A stretch of 64,000 nt of DNA from Acidobacteriota bacterium (GTDB taxonomy: Bacteria; Acidobacteriota; Terriglobia; Acidiferrales; UBA7541). The DNA is taken from NCBI GenBank assembly GCA_021788095.1, contig JAJYLB010000007.1, positions 53,043 through 117,042 on the forward strand. The letters are read 5' to 3'. The notes below the pieces were generated by a model. That model ran no database searches, was not told the DNA's origin, and worked only from the letters and a program-made list of their open reading frames with translations. The position numbers were made by a program, and so were the translations under genes. Positions 49,336-57,299 of this stretch are shown here, in pieces. Each line of letters starts with the position of its first letter. The first letter of the stretch is position 1.

Positions 49336-52173
49336 ATGCCTATCCGCCTCATTCCCTGCTTCCTGGCAGCTCTCTTGCTCCCCCTTTCCTCTTTCGCCCG
49401 CCAGAACAAGGTCCCCCGGGCACCCACCCCTTCCTTCCCCGAGACGAAGCAGGCCCAGCGTGAGTTCCAAGCCGCGGAGCGCGCCGAACGCGCGGGCGAT
49501 TGGACGATGGCCTTCAGCTTCTATAGCCTTGCGGCGCACGATTGGCCTGCGAACAAGACGTATCGTCTGCGGGAGTCGCTCGCCAGGTTCCACCTGGTGC
49601 AGGCGCGCGTTTATGCGGCCGAAGGTGACGCTGCCGCCGGCGATCTCGATGCCGCTCGCCGCGAACTGGAAGTTGCGGTTGCGCTCGATCCCTCCTATGA
49701 GATTGCCCGCCAGCGCCTGGTCGAGGTCGACCAGATGCTTGCCCGTCGCGCCGTATTGCACGGCGAAGCCCTGCCTCGCCTGCCCCAGCTTCAGCCCCAG
49801 CCCGGCCAGCGCAGCTTCGACTACCGGGGCGATACCGAGGGGGCCTATCAGGAGATTGCGCGGCAATTCGGCTTGGCCGCGGCCTTCGATCCGGAGATGC
49901 CGCACGCCAGGATTCGCTTCCGCGTGAACGACGTCGATTTCGCGACGGCCATGCGCCTGCTGGCCGAAATGACCGGCACTTACTGGCGTCCCCTCGCGCC
50001 CCGCATGTTCTTCGTCACGGGCAACACCCCCGCTCAGCTCGGAAAATACGCTCCCTCCGTGGTTCGGAGCGTCCTCTTGCGGGCTTCCGAATCGCCAAGT
50101 CAGATGGAGGAGACGGCGCGGGTCGTCCGCACCATCGCCGAACTCACCGAAACGCAGCTCGACACGGCGACGCACACGCTCACGCTCCGCGGAACGCCCG
50201 CGAAGGTCGCGCTCGCGACCGCCCTCGCGAACGAAATCGAGCAGCCGCGCGGGGAGATCCTGCTCGAGATGGACATCCTCGAAGTGGATCGCAATCTCGC
50301 CGAGCAGATAGGTCTTACCCCGCCCACCAGCGCCACGGCCTACTCCATCAGCCCGTCCGAGATCACCCAGGCGGAACAATCCACCGCCGACCTGATTGAC
50401 GTCATCACCCAGATTTTCGGCCAGCCATCGGCCATTTCCGGTGTGCCGTCGAGCCAGATCGGCGCTCTGCTCTCTTCGGGCCAGTTGAACGCCGCGAATC
50501 TCGTTCCCCCGCTCGTCGCCTTCGGCGGTGGCAAGACCACCTTCCTCGCCACGCTACCCGGCGCGGTGGCTCAACTCGGCGAGACGCTCAATCTCGTCCA
50601 AAGCGGCCAGCAGATGTTTCTTCGCGCCGAAGATGGCGAGCCGGCCACCCTTTTCGTGGGCGACCGCTACCCCGTCAGCCTCTTCCGATTCTCCTCCGGC
50701 CTCACCTCTACGGGCTACGTCCCCCAGGTCACGAATTCCAGTTTCCCCCGAAGCGATTTCCCCGTGGGGTCGAAGCCCGAGGCCATCGCCACGGGCGACT
50801 TCAATGGCGACGGCTATCCCGATCTGGCCGTAGCCAACGAAGGCGACAACACCGTCTCGATTCTCCTCAACAACGGCTCGGGCTCTTTCACCACCGGCCA
50901 GGTGATCGCCGTCCCCGCGGGCCCGGTGGCGATCCTCGCCGGGGATTTCAATGGCGACGGCAAGACCGATCTCGCCGTCGCTTCGAGCGCGGCCAATCTG
51001 GTCACCGTACTCCTCGGCAAGGGCGACGGAACGTTTTCGATCGGCAGCGAGATTTTCGTCGCGAGCGATCCGGTCGCTCTCGTTGCGGGTGATTTCAACG
51101 GTGACGGCAAAACCGATCTCGCCGTGGCCTCGAGCGCCGCCAATACGGTTTCCATCCTGCTGGGCAATGGCGATGGCTCTTTCGCGTCGCCTGTGGCCAT
51201 CCCCGTAGGCACGGCCCCGGTCGCGCTCGCGGCCGGCGACTTCAATGGCGACGGCAAGACCGACTTCGCCGTGGTCGATCAAGGCGACAACGATGTGCTC
51301 ATCCTGACGGGAAACGGGGATGGCACGTTCAACCGCGGCGGCGCGTTTCCCACCGGCAAAATGCCCGCCGCCATCGCCTCCGGCAATTTCACGAATAACG
51401 GCTTTCTCGATCTCGCCGTCGCGAACGAGAACGACAACACCGTCTCGATTCTGCTGGGCAATGGCGATGGCACGTTTCAGCCCGCCATCAATTTCCCCAC
51501 GGGAAGCACTCCGGTCGCCCTGCTCGCCGCCGACTTCACTTCGAATGGCTTCGTCGATCTCGCCGTCGCTAACCAGGGCGATAACACCGTTTCCGTTCTC
51601 CTCAACGACGGCACGGGGAATTTCAGTTCCCGCGTCAACGTCTCCACCGGCAACTCTCCCGACGCGCTTGCCTCGGCCGATTTCGATAAGAATGGCCTCC
51701 CAGACCTCGCCATCGCCAACCTGGCCGATAACTCCGTCTCGATCATTCGCAACGACGTTTCCCTCGTCCCTCCCTCCGCAACCTCGGGCCTGGCGCCTTA
51801 CCCCGGTTTCCAGTACGTCAATCTGGGCTTGAAGGTGACTGCCACGCCGCGCCTGCATCCCGACGGCAGCGTGACGCTGAATATGAAAGCGCAAGTCCTC
51901 GGCCTCACCCCGGCGAACGTCGATGAAGTCCCTATCCTCACTGAGCGCACGATCGAGCAAACGGTTCGGGTCAAGGAGGGCCAACCCACCATCCTGGTGA
52001 GCTTCCTCCAGCCGCAGGAGAGCCTCACGCTCACCGGCTGGCCTGGCCTCGCTGCCGTCGCAGGCCACAATACGCAAAGTCAGGATGAGGAGTTGGTGAT
52101 CATCGTACGCCCGCGCCTGGTTCGCATGCCTCCCCACACCTCCAAGACCTTCTACGCTGGCGTGGGCCCGTGA
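49336..52173 (+). CDS. Secretin-type outer-membrane protein interrupted by a seven-blade FG-GAP/VCBS propeller
   Basis: A 945-residue exported protein. The signal peptide (~1-21) is followed by a TPR-like helical region (~40-140) and an N0/STN-like domain (FDYRGDTEGAYQEIARQFGL to FFVTG, ~160-228). An N1/NolW-like domain (~240-302) comes next, then the first secretin half (LLEMDILEVDRNLAEQIG ... GEPATLFVGDRYPV, ~305-447). Seven repeats of the GDFNGDGxxDLAVA type begin at residues 487, 536, 585, 634, 683, 732 and 781, exactly 49 apart. The second secretin half (YVNLGLKVTATPRLHPDGSVTLNM ... EELVIIVRPRLVRMP, ~827-931) closes the chain. Calcium-loop residues are complete in repeats 1-4 and eroded in 5-7. 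It probably forms an outer-membrane ring with propellers inserted into each subunit. Its stop overlaps the next gene's GTG. Confidence 0.9.
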   Translation: MPIRLIPCFLAALLLPLSSFARQNKVPRAPTPSFPETKQAQREFQAAERAERAGDWTMAFSFYSLAAHDWPANKTYRLRESLARFHLVQARVYAAEGDAAAGDLDAARRELEVAVALDPSYEIARQRLVEVDQMLARRAVLHGEALPRLPQLQPQPGQRSFDYRGDTEGAYQEIARQFGLAAAFDPEMPHARIRFRVNDVDFATAMRLLAEMTGTYWRPLAPRMFFVTGNTPAQLGKYAPSVVRSVLLRASESPSQMEETARVVRTIAELTETQLDTATHTLTLRGTPAKVALATALANEIEQPRGEILLEMDILEVDRNLAEQIGLTPPTSATAYSISPSEITQAEQSTADLIDVITQIFGQPSAISGVPSSQIGALLSSGQLNAANLVPPLVAFGGGKTTFLATLPGAVAQLGETLNLVQSGQQMFLRAEDGEPATLFVGDRYPVSLFRFSSGLTSTGYVPQVTNSSFPRSDFPVGSKPEAIATGDFNGDGYPDLAVANEGDNTVSILLNNGSGSFTTGQVIAVPAGPVAILAGDFNGDGKTDLAVASSAANLVTVLLGKGDGTFSIGSEIFVASDPVALVAGDFNGDGKTDLAVASSAANTVSILLGNGDGSFASPVAIPVGTAPVALAAGDFNGDGKTDFAVVDQGDNDVLILTGNGDGTFNRGGAFPTGKMPAAIASGNFTNNGFLDLAVANENDNTVSILLGNGDGTFQPAINFPTGSTPVALLAADFTSNGFVDLAVANQGDNTVSVLLNDGTGNFSSRVNVSTGNSPDALASADFDKNGLPDLAIANLADNSVSIIRNDVSLVPPSATSGLAPYPGFQYVNLGLKVTATPRLHPDGSVTLNMKAQVLGLTPANVDEVPILTERTIEQTVRVKEGQPTILVSFLQPQESLTLTGWPGLAAVAGHNTQSQDEELVIIVRPRLVRMPPHTSKTFYAGVGP
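50794..51750 (+). repeat. In-gene tandem repeat: seven 147-bp FG-GAP/VCBS units
   Basis: Units start at 50794, 50941, 51088, 51235, 51382, 51529 and 51676, each 147 bp (49 codons). Units 1-4 keep GACTTCAATGGCGACGGC-like calcium loops; units 5-7 read NFTNNGF, DFTSNGF and DFDKNGL. All units keep the frame, so selection maintains the blade length. Confidence 0.92.
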
Positions 52174-53714
52174 CGGCGCGAGAGGCCGCCCGTCGGTCCC
52201 CTGCTCCCCTGGCGGCCGACCTTCCCGCCGCGGCGGGCTCGTTCTCGGCTCCTTCCCTCGGCTGGAAGACGGCCGGCTGCCTGCTGGCGCTCACCTTCGC
52301 CGCGTTGCTGGTCCACGGCTACCATCCCTACGCCGAAGACGCGGAGATTTACGTTCCTGCCATCGTTCGCCTCTTGCATCCCTCTTTCTATCCCGTGAAC
52401 CGCGCCTTTTTCGACACGAACGGTCATCTCACGCTCTTCCCCCAGCTGGTAGCCTGGTCCGTGCGCCTCTCGCGCTTGCCGCTTGCGTGGGTCCTGTTCC
52501 TCGGGCATCTCGCGTCGATTTACCTGCTCTTGCTCGCGGGCTGGAAGATTGCGTCGAAGTGTTTCCCAACCGCCTCCGGGCGCTGGGGCGCGGTTGGTTT
52601 GCTGGCCGCGCTCCTGACCATTCCCATTGCCGAGACCAACCTTTACATCCTCGACCAGTACCTGAATCCCCGCTCTCTGGCCGCCTTCGGCGTCCTCTTG
52701 GCGGTGGATGCGGTTCTGGGGAAGAAGTTTCTTCGCGCGGCGCTTTGGCTGGTTTTCACGGCCCTGGTGCACCCGTTCATGGCGGTTTTCGGTGTTTGTT
52801 ACATCGCGCTGTTGTTACTGGCGGGGCGAACGCCGCCGCTCTGGCAGGCGCTTCTCCCCGCACTGTTGTTCCCGAGTCTCTTTGTTCCTCATGCCTCGCC
52901 CGCCTACGTCCGGTGTTTCCAAGACCACCAATTCCTCTCTCTGCTGCGGTGGGATTGGTATGGTTGGCTCGGTGCGCTCGCTCCGGTGGTCATCATGGTT
53001 TGGTTCGCTCGTCTGGCCCGCCGGCGCCATCGGACCCTGCTCGATCAACTGTCTCGAGCGACCGCCGTATTCTGTCTGCTGTTTTTCGTTGCGGCGGTTG
53101 TGATTGCGATTCCGCCCAGCCTGATGACGCTCGGTCTCTATCAGCCCTTGCGCAGCCTGTTCATCGTCTACGTGCTTCTGTTTCTCTTCCTAGGCGGCTT
53201 CCTCGGCGAGTCGGTTCTGAAGGCGAAGCCGCTCCGCTGGCTGCTGTTGTTCGTCCCGGTGTGTGCGGGAATGGCTTACGCGCAGTTCGCGCTCTTTCCC
53301 GCGAGTCAGCATGTCGAATGGCCGGGCGTATTCCCCAAAAATCCCTGGGAGCAGGCCTTCCTCTGGATTCGTTCGAACACCCCGCCCAACGCCGTCTTCG
53401 CGCTCGACCCGCGCTTCCTGGCCATTCCCGGCGAGGACCACCAGGGCTTCCGAGCCATCGCGGAGCGCAGCCGGCTCGCCGATGCCCTAAAGGATTGGAG
53501 TGATGCGTCCATGTACCCCGGCCTGCCGCTCGCCGATGAGTGTCTCGCGCAAGTCAAGGCGGCTGAAGGCTGGAAGCATTTCCAGCTAGCTGATTTCACG
53601 CGTTTAGAGCGGACCGAAGGAGTCTCCTGGGTCGTGCTGCGGCAGCCCGGCGTTCCCGGCCTCGCGTGCCCCTATCGCAACGCCGCAGTCCTCGTCTGCC
53701 AGGTCCCTCACTAG
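52170..53714 (+). CDS. Polytopic membrane protein, glycosyltransferase-like architecture, unknown function
   Basis: A 514-residue protein with about nine to eleven hydrophobic helices between residues 35 and 375 and a ~130-residue C-terminal soluble domain. HGYHPYAEDAEIYVPAIVRLLHP after the first helix has an acidic loop reminiscent of GT-C glycosyltransferases (DUF2029/PMT-like), but no definite signature is present. The C-terminal part (LWIRSNTPPNAVFALDPRFL) resembles the periplasmic domain of several uncharacterised GT-C-like proteins. The GTG start overlaps the secretin stop by 4 nt, so it is translationally coupled and may act with it. No cleavable signal peptide is obvious. Confidence 0.7.
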   Translation: MTAREAARRSPAPLAADLPAAAGSFSAPSLGWKTAGCLLALTFAALLVHGYHPYAEDAEIYVPAIVRLLHPSFYPVNRAFFDTNGHLTLFPQLVAWSVRLSRLPLAWVLFLGHLASIYLLLLAGWKIASKCFPTASGRWGAVGLLAALLTIPIAETNLYILDQYLNPRSLAAFGVLLAVDAVLGKKFLRAALWLVFTALVHPFMAVFGVCYIALLLLAGRTPPLWQALLPALLFPSLFVPHASPAYVRCFQDHQFLSLLRWDWYGWLGALAPVVIMVWFARLARRRHRTLLDQLSRATAVFCLLFFVAAVVIAIPPSLMTLGLYQPLRSLFIVYVLLFLFLGGFLGESVLKAKPLRWLLLFVPVCAGMAYAQFALFPASQHVEWPGVFPKNPWEQAFLWIRSNTPPNAVFALDPRFLAIPGEDHQGFRAIAERSRLADALKDWSDASMYPGLPLADECLAQVKAAEGWKHFQLADFTRLERTEGVSWVVLRQPGVPGLACPYRNAAVLVCQVPH

Positions 53715-53926
53715 CCCGCTTTCTTCATGAAGAATTCCCTCAGCACCGTGAAAAGAACTGTCATTCTGAGCCCCGATGCAGCTCATCGGGGCGAGGAATC
53801 CCGACCGACTGTCGAGCGCGCGGGATCCTTCGCTGAGTTTACCCTGAGTGAAACGAACGGGCTCACGATGACCGTGCTCGGGCGCGCCACCGAGTCTTGC
53901 GCATGAGTCTTCATGAATAAAGCGGG
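53715..53926. repeat. Spacer with GTCATTCTGAG element and flanking AGCCCGCTTTCTTCATGA inverted copies
   Basis: 53760-53872 is a GTCAT-CTGAG family element. It is framed by CTAGCCCGCTTTCTTCATGA (53711-53730) and an inverted counterpart TCATGAATAAAGCGGGCTAG (~53911-53930), so a larger ~220-bp inverted-repeat structure spans the spacer. No gene is seen. Confidence 0.75.
53760..53872. repeat. MITE-like element, GTCATTCTGAG family
   Basis: Left end GTCATTCTGAGC, right end GGGCTCACGATGAC; internal CCCGATGCAGCTCATCGGGG hairpin and GGGATCCTTCGCTGAG. It is 113 bp and related to 25926-26027 and 40794-40880. Confidence 0.75.
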
Positions 53927-54400
53927 CTAGGGGGCGTAGCTGATGGAATGATCGTTGAACTGGACCCAAAGGCTAACCTGTTTCGTCTTGGTGTCTTGCT
54001 GGGGATCGCTCGAGGAAGGGAAGGGACTGAACGGGCTGACGTCCACGATGATCACCGCGCCGGAAGCGTTTCTCATCTCGCCGGCGCCAACGATCTTGAA
54101 GCTGTGCACGGGACCGTAGTAGCCTTCGGGGCCCCAATCCTGCAGGAAATCGCTGTACTGGTAGCTCGGTCCCGCGCCCCACAGCTTGTACGCCTGCTCG
54201 TAATGCCCCGCGACCACCTGATCCATGAAATTCGTTACTGCCGCTTCTTCCGCGTAGAACCGGAATACCAGCAGCCAGAGTAAGCCGGCGATGATGGCCA
54301 AAACAATCGCCACGCCGAGAGTCCAAACGGCGTACTTGACGATCTTTTCGAAGCGTGGCTCGGGTTCCGGCTTGAGCAAACTGGGCAGGGACGATGCCAT
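53927..54400 (-). CDS. Conserved-looking single-pass membrane protein of unknown function
   Basis: A 157-residue protein. A Pro/Glu-rich N-terminal cytoplasmic tail is followed by one strong membrane helix (~23-48, LGVAIVLAIIAGLLWLLVF). A ~105-residue extracytoplasmic domain begins AEEAAVTNFMDQVVAGHYEQAYKLWG, the pattern of DUF4878/NTF2-like lumazine-type domains that follow a membrane anchor, and ends in short beta strands (HSFKIVGAGEMR, VSLWVQFND). No catalytic motif is visible. It stands alone and is transcribed away from the next gene. Confidence 0.65.
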   Translation of the reverse strand: MASSLPSLLKPEPEPRFEKIVKYAVWTLGVAIVLAIIAGLLWLLVFRFYAEEAAVTNFMDQVVAGHYEQAYKLWGAGPSYQYSDFLQDWGPEGYYGPVHSFKIVGAGEMRNASGAVIIVDVSPFSPFPSSSDPQQDTKTKQVSLWVQFNDHSISYAP

Positions 54401-54561
54401 TCTTCCGCGGCTCCCTCAGTCGGTCCCACCGTAGCAAAAAGGCCGCGGAAAGAAAAGGAAATGCGTGCCGCGCGAGAGAGCCGCGCCGTCTTGCTGTGTC
54501 CGCTAGGCCTTCAATGTAGATTCTCTCTTGGTCGTAACCGCGAGGCGCCCGGTGTACGTCC

Positions 54562-54906
54562 TCACGCGCTCCCGTCCTTTCCCAGCAGCTCGATCACGGC
54601 GGCCGCGACCTCGCCCACGCGCACCGGCCGGCGGAGCACACGAGCGGCGGCGGCGGGCCATGCCTCCGGATCGGTCGCCGCCGACACCACGACGAGCGGC
54701 ACCCGCCGCGCAAGCGACTCGATCCCGGGCTCGACCGCGGCCGAAGGCTCGAGCACCACGGCCGCAGGCAGCACGCCCGAGGCAATGCGCGTTCCTGCTT
54801 CGCCCGCCGTCTCCATTCCCAACGCCCGGATGCCGCGTTCGAGCAGCTCGGCGCGGACCATGGCCCGCAGCCTCCAATCCCTGGCGATAATGAAAACGAT
54901 CGGCAT
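54562..54906 (-). CDS. Short receiver-like domain protein (possible pseudo-receiver)
   Basis: A 114-residue protein with alternating beta/alpha pattern like a CheY receiver: VFIIARDWRLRAMVRAELLERG (strand 1, helix 1), AAVVLEPSA (strand 3), VPLVVVSAATDPEAW (strand 4) and VLRRPVRVGEVAAAVIELL (strand 5, helix 5). The phospho-acceptor position has Glu (VLEPS) instead of Asp, and the conserved Lys before Pro is Arg (RRP). This suggests a receiver fold that is not phosphorylated, although the overall assignment rests on pattern only. It is divergent from the efflux operon. Confidence 0.5.
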   Translation of the reverse strand: MPIVFIIARDWRLRAMVRAELLERGIRALGMETAGEAGTRIASGVLPAAVVLEPSAAVEPGIESLARRVPLVVVSAATDPEAWPAAAARVLRRPVRVGEVAAAVIELLGKDGSA

Positions 54907-55014
54907 CCGCGCCCTGCACTATAGCATCTCTTTGAGAAAGGAGCCGGCGTGGTGAATGGCGGGGATGTTTGTTAGAATTCAAGACTTACGTCGTTGAACG
55001 GCGGCTCCCGAGGA

Positions 55015-56268
55015 ATGACAATAAGGCGCACGAGTTGGCTCGCGCTGGCCGTTGCGGCGGCAGCCGCTACCGGCATCTCGCTCAGCATGGCTGGCTGCGC
55101 CGATTCCCCCGGCGTCCTGGTGGCCCGCGTGGCGCGGGGAGCAATCGCGACTCGCATATCGACCAATGGGCAGGTGCAACCGATTGCACCCCACATCCTA
55201 ACGGCCAGACTGGATACCTTCGTCTCGCGCGTGGCCGTAGCGAGCGGGCAGGCGGTGCGGAAAGGGCAGTTGCTCGTCCAACTCGACGCCAGCGCGGCTG
55301 AGGCGCAACTGGCTGCCGCCCGGCAAAACTTGCTCGCCGCCAATCGCCTGTTGCGCGACGCGCAGGCAGGCGGCCCGCCCGACGATTTGGCTCAACTCCA
55401 GAGCCAACTGACCAAGGCCCAAGCCCAACGAGATCGGCTGGCGGCGGAGCACAAAACCCTCGTCAGCCTGGTCGCGCAGCACGCCGCTACCGAGGACGAG
55501 TTGGCCCAAAACGACCTTCAGTTGAAGCAGGCGGATGCCGACCTCCGCTACGCCCTCGAGAAGCAACAGGATCTGGCGCGGCAGGCGCACGACAACGCCG
55601 CCAAGGCGCGCCTGGAAATCGAGCAGGCCCAGGCGCAGATCCGCAATCTGGGTGAGCAGGTGGCCGACGCGCGGCTCGTCTCCCCGATTGACGGCACCGT
55701 CTACGCGCTGGGAGGGAAGTTGAGCAATTCCCTGCGCGCGGGCGACTACGTTCATGCGGGCGATTCGATCGTCTCGGTTGCCGATTTGACCCGGGTACGC
55801 ATCCTAGCCTATGTCGACGAGGTGTATGTGGGCATGGTAGGGCTGAACCAGCCGGTGGAAGTTCGTTGGGATGGCTTGCCGGGGCGAACGTGGCAGGGCG
55901 TTACCGAGCGGCTCCCCAAGCAAGTGGTACCGTACGGTGACCGGAGGGTTGGGGAGGTGTTTTGCTCCGTCGAGAATTCCGACGGCCGGCTGCTGCCCAA
56001 CACCAATGTGGATCTCGATATCCGCGTGGCTCAGCGTGCCGACGCGCTCCAGGTGCCACGCGAAGCCGTTCAGGTGGGCCAGGATGGCCGCCATTTCGTT
56101 TTCCTCGTGCAAGGGGGCCGGCTGCACAGGCAGCCGGTCGACGTGGGCATTGCCAGCACGACCAGCTTCCAAATCGTCTCGGGCGTCGAGGAGGGCGATT
56201 GGGTGGCGCTGCCCGGCGCCGTGGCTCTTAAAGACGGCATGAAGATCCGTCCCAGGGAGGGGAAGTGA
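55015..56268 (+). CDS. HlyD/MacA-type adaptor lipoprotein
   Basis: A ~417-residue periplasmic adaptor. The signal sequence ends in the lipobox SMAGC (about residue 29-33 from this start), so it is probably a lipoprotein anchored in the inner membrane. The first lipoyl half (GQVQPIAPHILTARLDTFVSRV) is followed by a long Gln/Ala/Leu coiled coil (~105-210), then the second half (ARLVSPIDGTVYALG) and the beta-barrel with ILAYVDEVYVGMVGLNQPVEV. ATG 55015 has AGGA directly in front, an unusual spacing; a TTG at 54994 is an alternative. It begins an operon with a TPR protein, a MacB-like permease and a TolC-type protein. No ATPase is encoded here. Confidence 0.88.
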   Translation: MTIRRTSWLALAVAAAAATGISLSMAGCADSPGVLVARVARGAIATRISTNGQVQPIAPHILTARLDTFVSRVAVASGQAVRKGQLLVQLDASAAEAQLAAARQNLLAANRLLRDAQAGGPPDDLAQLQSQLTKAQAQRDRLAAEHKTLVSLVAQHAATEDELAQNDLQLKQADADLRYALEKQQDLARQAHDNAAKARLEIEQAQAQIRNLGEQVADARLVSPIDGTVYALGGKLSNSLRAGDYVHAGDSIVSVADLTRVRILAYVDEVYVGMVGLNQPVEVRWDGLPGRTWQGVTERLPKQVVPYGDRRVGEVFCSVENSDGRLLPNTNVDLDIRVAQRADALQVPREAVQVGQDGRHFVFLVQGGRLHRQPVDVGIASTTSFQIVSGVEEGDWVALPGAVALKDGMKIRPREGK

Positions 56269-57269
56269 GAGGCCGGCCGCTACGGGCGGCGGCAGTTGGG
56301 GTCCTGTGGGCTGCGGGGCTCGCCGCTCTCGCGCCGCGCGTGCTTGGGGGGCAGGCGAGCGCGCCGCTCCTGACGGCGCGGCAGCAGTTTCAGGTGGGCC
56401 ATTTTGCCGTTGCCGCGGCTACGCTCCAGAACGCCATCCCCTCCGATCCCAATGACGCGGCGCTCTACTACTGGCTGGGCCGCTGTTATTTCGAGCTGAA
56501 CAATTTCGATCAGGCGGCGGCGCAGGAGGAAAGAGCGGTCAAGCTCGACGGCCGCAACTCCGAATACCATCAATGGCTTGGCCGCGCCTACGGCCAACAA
56601 GCCGACGCCCACCACAGCCTCTGGTTGGGCGTGAAGACGCGCAACGAGTTCGCCGAAGCCGTCGATCTCGATCCCAAAAACATCGAAGCCCGGCGCAACC
56701 TGGCCGAATTCTACACCGACGCTCCCTGGATTGTGGGCGGGAGCAAGGGCAAGGCGCGGCAGCAGATCGCCGCCATTGCGGCGCTCAACCCCGTCCAAGG
56801 GGCGCTGGCGCAGGCCGAATACGATCGCGAAACCGGGGATGTGGCAGGCGCCCTCGCCGAGTACCAGCAGGTGCTGCAGCGCGACTCGCCCACCATGAAC
56901 GAATATGTGGAAATCGCCGATTACTACGCGCGCCGCGGCGACGCCGCCACGCTCCAGCGGATCATCACCGGCATGGCTGGCGTCGCTCCCAGCGATTCCC
57001 GGCTGCCCTATTACCGCGGCGTGGCTCTGACGATCGAGGGAAAGCAGCTCGGCGAAGCCGAAAGCTATTTGAAGGCTTACCTCGCCACCACGGTCGATCG
57101 CAGCGATTATCCCTTGCATGCCAACGCGCGGACCTGGCTGGGCCACGTCTATGAGGAGCTGGGGCGCAAGCTCGAGGCCGCCGAACAGTACCGCGCCGCG
57201 CTTGGAATCGACCCCAATTCCAGCTTCGCGAAGGACAGCCTGAAACAGCTCGAGAAGCAGATGCACTGA
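56265..57269 (+). CDS. Periplasmic TPR-repeat protein in an efflux operon
   Basis: A 334-residue protein with a signal-peptide-like start (RGRPLRAAAVGVLWAAGLAALAPRVLGG) and several TPR helices: DAALYYWLGRCYFELNNFDQAAAQEERAVKLD, SEYHQWLGRAYGQQ, KNIEARRNLAEFYTDAPW, and near the end ANARTWLGHVYEELGRKLEAAEQYRAALGIDP. It should act as a protein-protein scaffold in the periplasm. The GTG start overlaps the adaptor's stop by 4 nt, so it is translationally coupled, and the permease follows 30 nt later. A TPR protein between adaptor and permease is not part of standard MacAB-TolC systems. Confidence 0.85.
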   Translation: MRGRPLRAAAVGVLWAAGLAALAPRVLGGQASAPLLTARQQFQVGHFAVAAATLQNAIPSDPNDAALYYWLGRCYFELNNFDQAAAQEERAVKLDGRNSEYHQWLGRAYGQQADAHHSLWLGVKTRNEFAEAVDLDPKNIEARRNLAEFYTDAPWIVGGSKGKARQQIAAIAALNPVQGALAQAEYDRETGDVAGALAEYQQVLQRDSPTMNEYVEIADYYARRGDAATLQRIITGMAGVAPSDSRLPYYRGVALTIEGKQLGEAESYLKAYLATTVDRSDYPLHANARTWLGHVYEELGRKLEAAEQYRAALGIDPNSSFAKDSLKQLEKQMH

Positions 57270-57299
57270 ACGGGCGGTAGAAACGGCCCGAGACTCCCG

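Noticed and set aside
50554..52137. Antisense open frame opposite the FG-GAP repeats with its own periodic sequence
   Set aside because: Its periodicity is the mirror of the propeller repeat on the coding strand, and it has no signal, motif or start context.
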